From JAAXGX01 sp965221595 (GTDB lineage Bacteria > Acidobacteriota > Vicinamibacteria > Vicinamibacterales > UBA8438), in assembly GCA_965221595.1 (NCBI GenBank), contig OZ244900.1:3224001-3288000 (forward strand): a stretch of DNA of 64,000 nt, read 5' to 3'. Shown one piece after another: positions 1 through 8,252 of this stretch (its first letter is position 1; every line of letters starts with the position of its first letter). Position numbers and translations under genes: made by a program. Below the pieces are notes generated by a model. That model did no database searches. It was not told the DNA's origin and worked only from the letters and a program-made list of their open reading frames with translations.

Positions 1-503
1 GCCGCGAACCCGCCGCGCCACAGGCGTTCGGGACTGGCGACACGGAAGACGGCGGACACTTCGTCCTGTTCGCGCAGGATGCGGTCGATGACCGCCTGCG
101 GGGGATCCACGTAGTTCGGATTGACGCGCAGGTGGCGTGTCGGGAACTCCTTGGGCTCGACTTCGAGCGGATAGACGGCGTGCACCGCGGCCCCGGCCCC
201 GATGGCGGCCCGCACCGCCACCTCGTACGTGCCCGGCTGCACTGTCAGATCGATGCCCACGAGGCCGCGCCAGACCCCGTCCGACTCCCCCTCGAAGAAC
301 CGCACCGCGTGGCCGAAGGCGGTGGCCTCGACGGCCAGCGGCGTCAGCGAGGGTCGCACCTCCAGCACGACGACCTCGCCGGGGTGCAGGGCGCGCGCGC
401 GATGCGACACCTCCAGGCCCGAGAACGACGCTGCCGGCACGACGACGGCGGCGGCCAGCGCCGGCACGACCGCGACCCGCGCGAGTACGTAGGCGTGTCT
501 CAT
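1..503 (-). CDS. M23-type secreted metallopeptidase, N-terminal part (partial)
   Basis: Reading leftward from ATG at 503, the frame stays open to the window edge, giving 167 residues of a longer protein. The start MRHAYVLAR followed by an Ala/Val-rich core looks like a signal peptide. Next comes a beta-rich region (LHPGEVVVLEV, LTVQPGTYEVAV), then HLRVNPNYVDPP, an RILREQDEV helix and SPERLWRGGF. From memory, this last stretch directly precedes the LytM/M23 zinc-peptidase domain in many Acidobacteriota proteins; the catalytic domain would lie outside the window, so activity cannot be judged. GGAG sits about 9 nt before the ATG. It starts 24 nt after the formyl-CoA transferase stop on the same strand, so co-transcription is possible. 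Confidence 0.8.
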   Translation of the reverse strand, partial: MRHAYVLARVAVVPALAAAVVVPAASFSGLEVSHRARALHPGEVVVLEVRPSLTPLAVEATAFGHAVRFFEGESDGVWRGLVGIDLTVQPGTYEVAVRAAIGAGAAVHAVYPLEVEPKEFPTRHLRVNPNYVDPPQAVIDRILREQDEVSAVFRVASPERLWRGGFA

Positions 504-527
504 GGTCCACAACTCCCGTGCGGCTGG

Positions 528-1772
528 CTAGACCGCGCCGTCGGCCTTGGCGGCGGCGACCGCCGCCGCGTCGAGGCCGAGCAGGCTCGTCAGGATCTCC
601 TCCGTGTGCTCGCCGAGCAGCGGCGAGCGCGTGACTTCCACCGGCGAATCCGACAGCTTGATGGGGCAGCCCACCGACAGGTGCCGCCCGCGGGCCGGGT
701 GATCGACCTCGACGATGGTCGCCGTCGCGCGCAGCGCCGGGTCGGCGGCCAGCTCGCGCATCGACAGCACCGGGCCGCACGGCACCTTGAGCGGCGTGAG
801 CGCCTCCATGACCTCGAACTTGGTCTTCGTCAGGGTCCACCGCTCGATGGCGTCGAACACCTGGTCGAGTTTGGCCAGCCGCGCCCCGGGCGTGTTCCAC
901 TCCGGGTCGTCGAGCCACTCCGAGCGCCCGACGATGCGCGCCAGCCCCTCGAACGCCGACGCCTGCGCGATGACGTAGACGTACGCGTCGGGGTCGTTCT
1001 CCCAGCCCTTGCACTTGAGCACTGATCCAGGCTGCCCCCCGCCGGACGCGTTGCCGGCCCGCGGGGTGGTGTCGCCGAAACTTCCGTAGGGGTACTGCGG
1101 GTACTCCGTCAGCGGCCCGTGCGCCAGGCGCTGCTGGTCGCGCAGCTTGACGCGGCACAGGTTCAGCACCGCGTCCTGCATCGCGCACGCGATGCGCTGG
1201 CCGCGGCCGGTCCGCTCGCGCTGGAAGAGCGCTGTCACGATGCCGAGCGCCAGGTGCAGCCCCGTGCCCGAGTCGCCGATCTGGGCGCCGCTGACCGTCG
1301 GCGGCCCGTCGTCGAAGCCGGTCGTGCTGGCGCCCCCGCCCGCGCACTGCGCGATGTTCTCGTAGACCTTGTGGTGCTCGTAGGGCCCTGGCCCGAAGCC
1401 CTTGACCGAGGCGTAGATGAGGCGTGGGTTGATTTCCTGGATGCGCTCCCAGGAGAAGCCCATCCGGTCGAGCGCGCCCGGCGCGAAGTTCTCCGTCAGC
1501 ACGTCGGAGACCGCCAGCAACCGGGCGAACAGCGCCTTGCCCCGCTCACGCTTGGTGTTGAGCGTGAGGCTGCGCTTGTTGTGGTTCAGCATCGTGAAGT
1601 AGAGGCTGTCGACATCGGGCACGTCGCGGAGCTGGTGGCGCGTGGCGTCGCCGGCGCCCGGGCGCTCCACCTTGATGACATCGGCGCCGAACCAGGCCAG
1701 GAGCTGCGTGCAGCTCGGCCCGGACTGCACGTGCGTCATGTCGAGAACCCGCACTCCCTCGAGCGCCTTCAT
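528..1772 (-). CDS. frc: Formyl-CoA:oxalate CoA-transferase (CoA-transferase family III)
   Basis: The 414-residue product follows E. coli Frc/YfdW, as I remember it, almost end to end: VQSGPSCTQLLAWFGADVIK at the N-terminus, TRHQLRD, NKRS, ENFAPGALDRMGF, a QDAVLNLCRVKLRDQQRL core and LLGEHT near the end. Asp167 in IGDSGTG corresponds to the catalytic aspartate (169 in characterised Frc) and Gln16 to the active-site glutamine. The Gly-rich loop reads ASGGGQPG, one Ser in place of a Gly. Frc moves CoA from formyl-CoA to oxalate in the cytoplasm. No oxalyl-CoA decarboxylase gene is in the window, so the true acid substrate is open; another CaiB/BaiF-type CoA transfer is possible. The gene lies 27 nt downstream of the reductase. 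Confidence 0.88.
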   Translation of the reverse strand: MKALEGVRVLDMTHVQSGPSCTQLLAWFGADVIKVERPGAGDATRHQLRDVPDVDSLYFTMLNHNKRSLTLNTKRERGKALFARLLAVSDVLTENFAPGALDRMGFSWERIQEINPRLIYASVKGFGPGPYEHHKVYENIAQCAGGGASTTGFDDGPPTVSGAQIGDSGTGLHLALGIVTALFQRERTGRGQRIACAMQDAVLNLCRVKLRDQQRLAHGPLTEYPQYPYGSFGDTTPRAGNASGGGQPGSVLKCKGWENDPDAYVYVIAQASAFEGLARIVGRSEWLDDPEWNTPGARLAKLDQVFDAIERWTLTKTKFEVMEALTPLKVPCGPVLSMRELAADPALRATATIVEVDHPARGRHLSVGCPIKLSDSPVEVTRSPLLGEHTEEILTSLLGLDAAAVAAAKADGAV

Positions 1773-1799
1773 CTGCTTCTCTGCCGCCTCCGGTTTCCG

Positions 1800-2828
1800 T
1801 CAGACGGGCTGTTGCGTCCTGCCCCCGGCCGGCGCCCCCGCAATCCGCACCCCTTCCTCGCGGATCGTCCGGTCGAGGAGGCTCACGCAGGCGTAGAGGG
1901 CCCGCAGGGTCGGCACCGCGCAGCCGGTGAGCTCGGCGAGCTCGACCACCGCGCCCAGCATGCCGTCGATCTCGAGCGGCTTGCCGGCCTCCACGTCCTG
2001 CAGCATCGACGTCTTGTGCCGGCCGACCGCCTCCGCCCCGGCGATGCGCCGCTCCAGCGGCACCCGGAACCGTGCCCCGAGGCGCTCGCCCACCGCCTGC
2101 GCCTCGGTCATCATCGCCGCCGCCAGCGCCCGCGACAGCGGGAAGCGGCAGATGTCGGCCAGCGTGGCGTGCGCCAGCGCGCTGATGGGGTTGAACGTCA
2201 GGTTGCCCCACAGCTTCAGCCAGATCTCAGACCGGATGTCGTCGAGGATGCGCGCCTTGAAGCCGGCCTCCGTGAACGCCGCTGCGACCCGCCGCACGCG
2301 CGCGGTCTCGCGCCCGTCGAGCTCGCCGAGCGGGAAGCGGTTGCCCTCGATGTGGCGGATGACGCCGGGCCGGTCGACGACGGCCGCCGGATAGGCGATA
2401 CAGCCGACGAGCCGGTCCGGATCGATGCGCTCGAACAGCACGCCGCGCGGGTCGACGGCCTGCACCACGCGGCCCGCGAACTCGCCGTCCAGCTTCTGAA
2501 AGTACCACCAGGGGATGCCGTTCTGCAGGGTGACGAGCACCGTGTCGGGACCGAGCAGCGCCGGCAGCTCCTCGACGACCGCCTCGATCTGGTGGGCCTT
2601 GAGCGCGAGCAGCACCAGGTCCTGGGGGCCGAGGTCGCCGATGCGGTCGGTGGCGGCGGCGGGCGCCACCGTCAGCTCTTCGCCGGCCTCGACCAGCGTC
2701 AGGCCCCGCTCGCGAATGGCCGCCAGGTGGGCGCCGCGCGCCACGACCGTGACGTCGTGCCCGACGTGCGCGAGGCGCACGGCCATGTAGCCGCCGATGG
2801 CACCCGCTCCGACGACGCAGACCTTCAA
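1800..2828 (-). CDS. 2-dehydropantoate 2-reductase family (ApbA/PanE-like)
   Basis: This is a 342-residue NADP-dependent reductase of the ketopantoate reductase family. An N-terminal Rossmann motif GAGAIGG directly follows MKVCVV. Further family blocks are LALKAHQIEAV, TLQNGIPWWYF and, in the C-terminal all-helical domain, EIWLKLWGNLTFNPISAL with HKTSMLQDVEAGKPLEID. The Lys/Asn-rich LKLWGN and the SMLQD-E-I-D signature are the substrate and cofactor positions of the family. Start: TTG at 2828 puts the Rossmann strand at residue 2; the first upstream ATG would add 17 residues with no family counterpart and overlap the Nramp gene. Placement beside a CoA-transferase hints at a role in acyl or keto-acid metabolism, but whether it makes pantoate is not shown. 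Confidence 0.8.
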   Translation of the reverse strand: MKVCVVGAGAIGGYMAVRLAHVGHDVTVVARGAHLAAIRERGLTLVEAGEELTVAPAAATDRIGDLGPQDLVLLALKAHQIEAVVEELPALLGPDTVLVTLQNGIPWWYFQKLDGEFAGRVVQAVDPRGVLFERIDPDRLVGCIAYPAAVVDRPGVIRHIEGNRFPLGELDGRETARVRRVAAAFTEAGFKARILDDIRSEIWLKLWGNLTFNPISALAHATLADICRFPLSRALAAAMMTEAQAVGERLGARFRVPLERRIAGAEAVGRHKTSMLQDVEAGKPLEIDGMLGAVVELAELTGCAVPTLRALYACVSLLDRTIREEGVRIAGAPAGGRTQQPV

Positions 2829-2841
2829 GCGGCCGACCTCG

Positions 2842-4320
2842 TCATGCTCCGAACAACGTGACGTTGAACACGCGCGCAAGGATCACGATGGCGGTCAGGG
2901 CGGTGAACACGGCCAGGCTGAACCACGCGAAAATGCGGACGGCCAGTGACGGGTAGAACACCGTGTCGGTCTTCGGAATCACCGTCAGGCAGTAGTACAG
3001 GTTCAGGAAGTACATGACCGGCGCAATGAAGAGCGCGAGCGCCGACGAGACCAGCACGAGGAACACCGGGCGCGGCAGCCCCACCATGATGAGGACGGAC
3101 GCCGCCAGCGAGTACAGCATCGTGATCCGGTAGATGTTGTACTCGGATACGGCCGTTCCGCGGTGGGTGTCGGTCAGCTCGTCGGCGGCGATGCCCCGCA
3201 GCGCGGCCGTGCTCCGGAACAGGTTGCGGCAGCAGGCCGCCACGACGCGGGGCCAGCCGTCGAAGTAGTTGAACGCGGTCGAGAAGGTCGCCGCGAAGGC
3301 GCCCAGCAGGAAGACCAGCATCATCCCCGGGCCGATGCTGTCGGTGAAGATGCGGGCGATCTCGCCGATTACGGCGTTGCCCGCCACCTCGCTCGGATAC
3401 AACCAGACGGCCGCCAGCAGCAGGAAAATCGAGGCGAGGATGAACGAGACGACGTGGCCGAGCGAGAAGTCCCAGAGCCCGATGCGAAACCAGCGCCGGC
3501 AGTACTCCTGCGCGTGTGCCGGCAGCTTCGAGACGTCTACCGCGAGGTCTTCGCGCCGCGGTCCGAACGGATCGAAGCGGCGGGCCAGTCCGTCCTGCTC
3601 CATCTGCTCGCGGATGCGCCCCATGCCCACCCGCTTCGCCTTGCCCCACTCGGAGGCCTGCAGCGACACGTCGATGCCGGTGGGCAGCAGCCCGAGGAAG
3701 GCAGCGATAGTCAACCAGGAACCCATCGGCGTCTCGACGCTGAAGAAGTTGCCCATCGCCGCCAGCGGAGCCGGCTGGAACAGGTACACGCCGACCGTGG
3801 AAACGAACAGCATGCCGGCCAACACCTTGGTGGCCAGCTCGACCGCCGCGTAGCGCCCGTACAGGATGATGCTCACCGAGACGACGCCGAGCCCCAGGCC
3901 GTAGGTCCAGGCCGGCAGGTCCAGGCCCAGGTACTGCGAAACGACGTAGTAGAGCACCGCCGCCGCCGCCGCCAGCCGTCCCGCCTGCCCCAGGGCGCAC
4001 TGGACGATGGTGGTGATCAGCACGTACCAGACCGGCCACTTGCCGGGCGCCGTGGTGTAGGCGTCGAGCATGCTGCGACCGGTGGCGTTGGTGAAGCGGA
4101 ACGCCATCTCGAAGCCGTAGTACTTGAAGATGTACGCCACCGGGATGCACCACAGCAGGGCGTACTCGAAGCGCCCGCCGGCCACCGGGGCGGTCACCAG
4201 GTGGCTGGTGCCGACGCCGGTCATCATCAGGATCAGGCCGGGCCCGAAGTGGCGCAGCAGGCCGCGCGGGTGCATGTCGGGGAGGGGCAGCCGGTCGAAG
4301 GCGTCGTGCCCTTGCGTCAT
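2842..4320 (-). CDS. Nramp-related inner-membrane transporter, divergent
   Basis: The 492-residue integral membrane protein has about eleven hydrophobic segments and the overall Nramp fold pattern, beginning HFGPGLILMM. The TM1 metal-binding motif DPGN is replaced by GTSH and the TM6 MPH motif is not seen (FLGLLPTGIDVSLQASEWGK instead), so transport of Mn2+ or Fe2+ by the classical mechanism is doubtful. A long cytoplasmic loop (about residues 225-275, Arg/Asp/Glu-rich) separates the halves. The start ATG overlaps the stop of the upstream chlorite-dismutase-like gene by 4 nt (ATGA), so the two are translationally coupled. Family membership is reasonably sure; substrate is unknown. Confidence 0.75.
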   Translation of the reverse strand: MTQGHDAFDRLPLPDMHPRGLLRHFGPGLILMMTGVGTSHLVTAPVAGGRFEYALLWCIPVAYIFKYYGFEMAFRFTNATGRSMLDAYTTAPGKWPVWYVLITTIVQCALGQAGRLAAAAAVLYYVVSQYLGLDLPAWTYGLGLGVVSVSIILYGRYAAVELATKVLAGMLFVSTVGVYLFQPAPLAAMGNFFSVETPMGSWLTIAAFLGLLPTGIDVSLQASEWGKAKRVGMGRIREQMEQDGLARRFDPFGPRREDLAVDVSKLPAHAQEYCRRWFRIGLWDFSLGHVVSFILASIFLLLAAVWLYPSEVAGNAVIGEIARIFTDSIGPGMMLVFLLGAFAATFSTAFNYFDGWPRVVAACCRNLFRSTAALRGIAADELTDTHRGTAVSEYNIYRITMLYSLAASVLIMVGLPRPVFLVLVSSALALFIAPVMYFLNLYYCLTVIPKTDTVFYPSLAVRIFAWFSLAVFTALTAIVILARVFNVTLFGA

Positions 4321-5129
4321 GAGCCCCCTGCCTGCGCCGGTTCGGGGACCGGCGCCTGAAACAGTGTCCTGCCGACGAAGAAGGGCCCCATCGACGCGAT
4401 GAACTCGGCGGTCTGCCGGGTGGCCCGCATGTCCTTCACCAGCTTCGACAGAGGATAGAGCTCGGCGCCGATCAGCCCGATGACGAACTCGTTGTCGTCG
4501 CGGTCGATGCCGTGGCACTCCAGCCGCACGTCGGTGGCGTAGCCGGCCTCGCCGTAGCGGCGCCCGAGCATCCCGTGCTCCATCATGATCCGCCCCTGCT
4601 CCGCCCGCGGCAGCCGGTTGTAGGCGCCGATGCGGCGCAGCGGATACCAGACCGCCCAGGGCGTGCGCGGATTCAGCACGCTGCGGCGGACCTTGTGGAG
4701 CAGAAAGTCCTCGAGGTCGGCCTCGCGCCCCTGCGCGTACGTGCGGCCGAACATGGTGAAGGCCGGCAGCGGCGTCAGCGCGCTGAACGGGGGCGCGGTG
4801 AGCAGGGCGCGCAGCGGACCGGCAAAGAGCGCCGGATCCTCGTCCATGGTCACCACGGCGATGCCGCGCGGGTCGTTCACGTTCGCGTAGACAGCCCCGG
4901 CGAGGCCGCTGCGCTCGAACGCCGCCACCACGGGGGCGGTGTCCAGGCACTCGGTGAACGCCAGGAGCTGCACGAACAGCCGCGCAGCCAGCGTCTGAGG
5001 CTGCCCGCGCACGGGCGCACCGTGCTCGAGGAGGTCGGGAGCGGAGGAAGCGTCGACGTGATCCCGTTGCGTCAAGGTCGTGACGATTCTATACCGACCG
5101 GCGATTGATGTACTCTCGTCAGGATTCAT
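4317..5129 (-). CDS. Chlorite dismutase / coproheme decarboxylase superfamily protein
   Basis: The 270-residue product has the two-ferredoxin-like-lobe organisation of Cld/ChdC proteins. The C-terminal lobe contains MMEHGMLGRRYG, in which the His is the expected proximal heme ligand, then ECHGIDRDDNEFVIGL and LVKDMRATRQTAEFI before GPFFVGR, all typical family blocks. Members either decarboxylate coproheme to heme b or act as heme peroxidases/chlorite-degrading enzymes; the sequence alone does not choose. ATG at 5129 is preferred over the TTG one codon upstream because AGGA sits 6 nt before it. That ATG lies inside a palindrome shared with the divergent Fic gene. It is followed, with a 4-nt overlap, by the Nramp-like gene. 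Confidence 0.75.
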   Translation of the reverse strand: MNPDESTSIAGRYRIVTTLTQRDHVDASSAPDLLEHGAPVRGQPQTLAARLFVQLLAFTECLDTAPVVAAFERSGLAGAVYANVNDPRGIAVVTMDEDPALFAGPLRALLTAPPFSALTPLPAFTMFGRTYAQGREADLEDFLLHKVRRSVLNPRTPWAVWYPLRRIGAYNRLPRAEQGRIMMEHGMLGRRYGEAGYATDVRLECHGIDRDDNEFVIGLIGAELYPLSKLVKDMRATRQTAEFIASMGPFFVGRTLFQAPVPEPAQAGGS

Positions 5130-5151
5130 CAATTGTCCTGGAATTGATGAA
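5125..5151. promoter_or_regulatory. Perfect inverted repeat between divergent genes (candidate operator)
   Basis: Two 10-bp arms, TTCATCAATT and AATTGATGAA, are exact reverse complements separated by 7 bp. A further ATTGATG half-site is at 5103-5109. The element contains the start codon of the leftward heme-protein gene and lies 30 nt before the Fic start. AT-rich palindromes of this kind are expected operator sites; the Fic protein has a helix-turn-helix-like C-terminus, so autoregulation is a reasonable inference. Confidence 0.6.
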
Positions 5152-5180
5152 CTGTGCCGTCAAGGGATGAGGACGCCGAC

Positions 5181-6542
5181 ATGAAGAGGCCGTTGGCGCC
5201 GGCTGAGCTGCCGGCGCTGCTCGAGCTGCATCGGGACCGTTTGCCGGCCATTCTGCCGCGGGCCATGCAGCCGACCGTCGACGGTCGCTACTTCCACTGG
5301 CACACGCTGCGGCGACGGCGCCCCCGGCCGGACGACCTCAGCGCCAGCGAATGGTGGACCGGCATCCGGCTGGCCCGTGCCCAGCAGTCCCGGCCCCTCC
5401 CGCTCCATGACGCGCGCGGACGGCCGTTCACGTACCTGCTCCCCGACCGGGTGCAGGAGGCGCTGCACCTGATCGACAGCCGTGCCAGCGGCCGCCTGGG
5501 CGCGGCCGACGCGGTGACGAACCCGGCGACCCGTGACCGGTTCATTGTCAACTCGCTCATTCAGGAGGCGATCACGTCGAGCCAACTCGAGGGCGCCTCG
5601 ACGACCCGCGCCGCGGCCGCACGCATGATCCGGGCCCACCGCCGGCCGCGCAACCGCAGCGAGCGGATGATCCTGAACAACTACCGCGCCATGCAGGCGA
5701 TTCGCGGGATGAGTGAACGCCCGCTGACCTGCGAGACGGTGCTCGAATTGCATCGCACGGTCACCGAGGGCACGCTCGACGCTCCGGATGCCAGCGGCCG
5801 CCTGCAGAATCCCACCGACGACCGCGTCGAGGTGCGCGACGGCTGCACCGACCGCGTGCTGCATCGCCCGCCGGCGGCGGCACAACTGCCGGAACGCCTG
5901 CGCGCGCTGGTGCGATTCGCCAACGGGGACGCTGGAGAACGAGCGTCCACCGAGCCGTTCCTGCACCCGGTCATCCGCGCCATCGCCGTGCATTTCTGTC
6001 TCGGGTACGACCACCCGTTCGCCGACGGCAACGGGCGCACGGCGCGTGCGCTCTTCTACTGGGCGCTGCTGCGCCGCGGCTACCGGCTGTTCGAGTTCGT
6101 ATCGATCAGCCCATTCCTGAAGGCGGCGCCGGCGCAGTACGCCCGCGCGTTCCTCGAGACGGAGACCGACGCCAACGACGTGACGTACTTCCTCGTGCAC
6201 CAGGTGGACGTGATTCGGCGGGCGCTCGACGAGCTCGACCGCTACATCGCCAGGAAGGTGGCGCAGGTGCAGCGGGTGGAGGATATGCTCCGCTACCGCA
6301 CTAACCTCAACCACCGCCAACTGGCGCTGCTCGCCCACGCCGCGCGCCACCCGGGCGAGGAGTACACGACGCGGTCGCACCTGACCAGCCACAACGTCGC
6401 GTACGCCACGGCCCGCGCCGACCTGTTCCATCTGGCGGAGATCGGGCTGCTCGACAGGCGGCGGCGCGGCCGCAAGCTGCACGTCTTCCTGGCGCCGCCC
6501 GACCTGGACGAGCGGATCCGATCGGTCACGGCCGCCGGCTGA
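5181..6542 (+). CDS. Fic-family protein AMP-transferase with HTH-like C-terminus
   Basis: The 453-residue protein has the core Fic motif HPFADGNGRTAR at residues 278-289, including the catalytic His278 and the anion-binding loop. An inhibitory-helix motif (Ser-x3-Glu-Gly, SSQLEG, residues 133-138) lies N-terminal to the Fic core, which makes it a class II, self-inhibited enzyme. The last ~80 residues (NHRQLALLAHAAR..., ATARADLFHLAEIGLL) read as a winged helix. Fic enzymes transfer AMP from ATP to hydroxyls on target proteins. ATG at 5181 is preferred over GTG at 5154 because GAGGA lies 7 nt upstream. Not an obvious toxin-antitoxin pair, since no small antitoxin gene adjoins. Confidence 0.9.
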   Translation: MKRPLAPAELPALLELHRDRLPAILPRAMQPTVDGRYFHWHTLRRRRPRPDDLSASEWWTGIRLARAQQSRPLPLHDARGRPFTYLLPDRVQEALHLIDSRASGRLGAADAVTNPATRDRFIVNSLIQEAITSSQLEGASTTRAAAARMIRAHRRPRNRSERMILNNYRAMQAIRGMSERPLTCETVLELHRTVTEGTLDAPDASGRLQNPTDDRVEVRDGCTDRVLHRPPAAAQLPERLRALVRFANGDAGERASTEPFLHPVIRAIAVHFCLGYDHPFADGNGRTARALFYWALLRRGYRLFEFVSISPFLKAAPAQYARAFLETETDANDVTYFLVHQVDVIRRALDELDRYIARKVAQVQRVEDMLRYRTNLNHRQLALLAHAARHPGEEYTTRSHLTSHNVAYATARADLFHLAEIGLLDRRRRGRKLHVFLAPPDLDERIRSVTAAG

Positions 6543-6858
6543 GTGCAGGCTGCCCGGTGGAACCGGATATGCGCCGGGAGTCTGCGCGGTAGAATGCCGC
6601 AGACTCCGCAAGGCGCGCAGCGCGCGCCGGGGCGGGAGCAGCGCCGGGCGACGCACGGCCGCGCCGCGCGCCGGCCCGTCCCGGCGAATCGTTCACTGCC
6701 GCCGTCCCGCGGGCCATCTGGCCCGAGTCGACCACCACTGGCCGGGGCATTCCCGGCACTATGATCCTGAAGACCACGTTTCTCATCCATCTCGAGCGCG
6801 AGCAGGCCCGCGCCGCCGCCGGGCCAACGCTGCGCTTCCTCGAGTCCCACGCGCGACG
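6543..6858. other. Intergenic stretch between fic and the kinase gene
   Basis: No convincing gene. It holds the palindromic TAGAAT element at 6577-6607 and a TATGAT hexamer at 6760-6765 that could be a -10 box for the kinase gene, although no -35 box is clear. A 39-residue frame (6761-6880) overlaps the kinase start and has no recognisable features. Confidence 0.6.
6577..6607. repeat. Palindromic element around TAGAAT, copy 1
   Basis: GGAGTCTGCG and CGCAGACTCC form perfect 10-bp arms around an 11-nt centre that contains TAGAATGC. A second copy at 38742-38772 keeps the outer arms and the TAGAATGCCG centre. TAGAAT resembles a -10 hexamer, so this may be a promoter flanked by an operator, or a structured dispersed repeat. 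Confidence 0.6.
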
Positions 6859-7476
6859 GTGGCCGCTGCTCCGCACCTGATCGGCATCGCCGGCCACTCC
6901 GGCGCCGGCAAGACGGCGCTGGCCCGCGAGCTGGCTGCCGCGCTTCTCGGCGCGCCCGACGACGTGCTGTCGCTCGACGCCTACTACGTCGACCGCAGCG
7001 GCTTGGCCCCTGCGGCCCGCGCCCGCCTCGACTACGACGGACCGGAAGCGCTCGACTGGACGCTGCTGCGCGACCATCTCCGCGGCCTCGCCGCCGGACG
7101 GCCCATCGAGCGGCCCGTCTACGACTTCCGCCGCCACGTCCGCGGCGCCGGCACCGTGCGCCTGGTCCCCGGCCGGGCGGTGGTCGTGGAGGGCCGGCTG
7201 GCGCTGCACGACCCGGCGGTCCGGGTGCTGCTGGGCACGCGCGTCTTCGTCGCCACGGACCCCGAGACCTGCCTGCACCGGCGCGTCGCGCGCGACACGC
7301 GCGAGCGCGGGCGCACCGTCACGGCCGTGCGGGCGCAATGGGAGGCCACTGTGCAGCCGGCGTTCGTGCGCTGCGTAGAACCGACGCGGCGCCACGCCGA
7401 CCTGGTCGTCGACGGCACCCAGCCGCTCGCCGCGCTGGCCGCTGCGGTACTGCGGCGGATGAGTCAGCGGCGCTGA
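6859..7476 (+). CDS. Uridine kinase-like P-loop phosphotransferase
   Basis: The 205-residue protein opens IGIAGHSGAGKTALARELA, a Walker A P-loop of the uridine kinase/phosphoribulokinase type. It follows with SLDAYYVDRSGL (the conserved D-x-YY of uridine kinases), the YDGPEALDW substrate segment, PVYDFRRHVR, a VVVEGRLAL strand and RRVARDTRERGRT, the lid region. Uridine kinases phosphorylate uridine/cytidine to the monophosphate. It starts with GTG and lacks a clear ribosome-binding site. The overall match is to the family rather than to one substrate; some relatives act on other small alcohols. Confidence 0.8.
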   Translation: MAAAPHLIGIAGHSGAGKTALARELAAALLGAPDDVLSLDAYYVDRSGLAPAARARLDYDGPEALDWTLLRDHLRGLAAGRPIERPVYDFRRHVRGAGTVRLVPGRAVVVEGRLALHDPAVRVLLGTRVFVATDPETCLHRRVARDTRERGRTVTAVRAQWEATVQPAFVRCVEPTRRHADLVVDGTQPLAALAAAVLRRMSQRR

Positions 7477-7614
7477 ACCACCGCCCCGCGCGGGACGAGA
7501 CGCACCGCGGCCAACGAAGACGTCCATGGGAAGACGGAACCTGGGACGGCCCGGATGGCCGCGTCAGGACCCGCGGCTCCCACGTCCTGGAGACGTGCGG
7601 CGAGGCGAGGCAGG

Positions 7615-8022
7615 TCAGGACACCGGCGCGTTCAGCAGCGCGACGTCGGGAAGCCGGGCCGCCTGGCAGTCGAACGTGTAGAGCGGGCGGGCTCCCGAAC
7701 GCTCGGCGGCGGCCGCGATCATCAAGTCCGAGAAGTCCGCGGCGCCCCGGCGATAGCGAACGGCCGACCGGGCCACGTCGGTGGCCGCCTCGATGACGAG
7801 AACATCCGTCGCCACCAGCTCCTCCAGGACGGCCGCGATCCGGTCGGGTGAGTGGCCGTAGGTCCGCCTCAGCACCCACACGAGCTCCACCATCACCTCG
7901 CGGCAGACGAAGCCCGGCCGCTCCGGCGTCAACCCGTCGAGCAGCGTGCGCGCAGTCTCCGCCTGCCCGGCATCGTCGTCCACCAGGTAGCGGACAAGGA
8001 CGTTGGTGTCCAGCGCGATCAC
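7615..8022 (-). CDS. vapC: PIN-domain ribonuclease toxin (VapC family)
   Basis: The 135-residue PIN protein carries the expected acidic residues: Asp5 in ALDTNVLVRY, Glu in CREVMVELVWVL, and Asp in AADFSDLMIAAAA with a final Asp in YTFDCQAARL. PIN toxins are Mg2+-dependent RNases that cut tRNA or mRNA. Its start overlaps the antitoxin gene stop by 4 nt, the usual vapBC arrangement. The substrate cannot be told from sequence. Confidence 0.9.
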   Translation of the reverse strand: MIALDTNVLVRYLVDDDAGQAETARTLLDGLTPERPGFVCREVMVELVWVLRRTYGHSPDRIAAVLEELVATDVLVIEAATDVARSAVRYRRGAADFSDLMIAAAAERSGARPLYTFDCQAARLPDVALLNAPVS

Positions 8023-8252
8023 GACCCGGTCGCCCCTTCAGCGATGCCGCGCTCCATGTCATCGAGGGTGGCGGGCGGCCTTTCGGATCTCAGCGCGCCG
8101 AACAGGCGTTCGATCCGCCCCACAGGCCGAATGCGTACTTCGCCATCGAGGATCAGGTAGCGCACGCGGTCGCCAGCCCCCACACCGAGCGCGACCCGTA
8201 CCGCCTTGGGCAACGTCGTTTGGCCTTTCTTTGTGATAGAAGACTGGAGCAT
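8019..8252 (-). CDS. vapB: AbrB/SpoVT-type antitoxin (VapB family)
   Basis: The 77-residue protein starts MLQSSITKKGQTTLPKAVR, the swapped-hairpin AbrB DNA-binding fold, followed by VGAGDRVRYLILDGEV. The C-terminal tail (RPPATLDDMERGIAEGA) would be the toxin-neutralising part. AAGGG lies 11 nt before the ATG. VapB normally blocks VapC and represses the shared promoter. It is first in the pair and overlaps the toxin gene. Confidence 0.88.
   Translation of the reverse strand: MLQSSITKKGQTTLPKAVRVALGVGAGDRVRYLILDGEVRIRPVGRIERLFGALRSERPPATLDDMERGIAEGATGS

Noticed and set aside
6761..6880. 39-codon frame overlapping the start of the kinase gene
   Set aside because: ATG overlaps a TATGAT box, no ribosome-binding site, no recognisable features; could be a leader peptide but nothing supports it.
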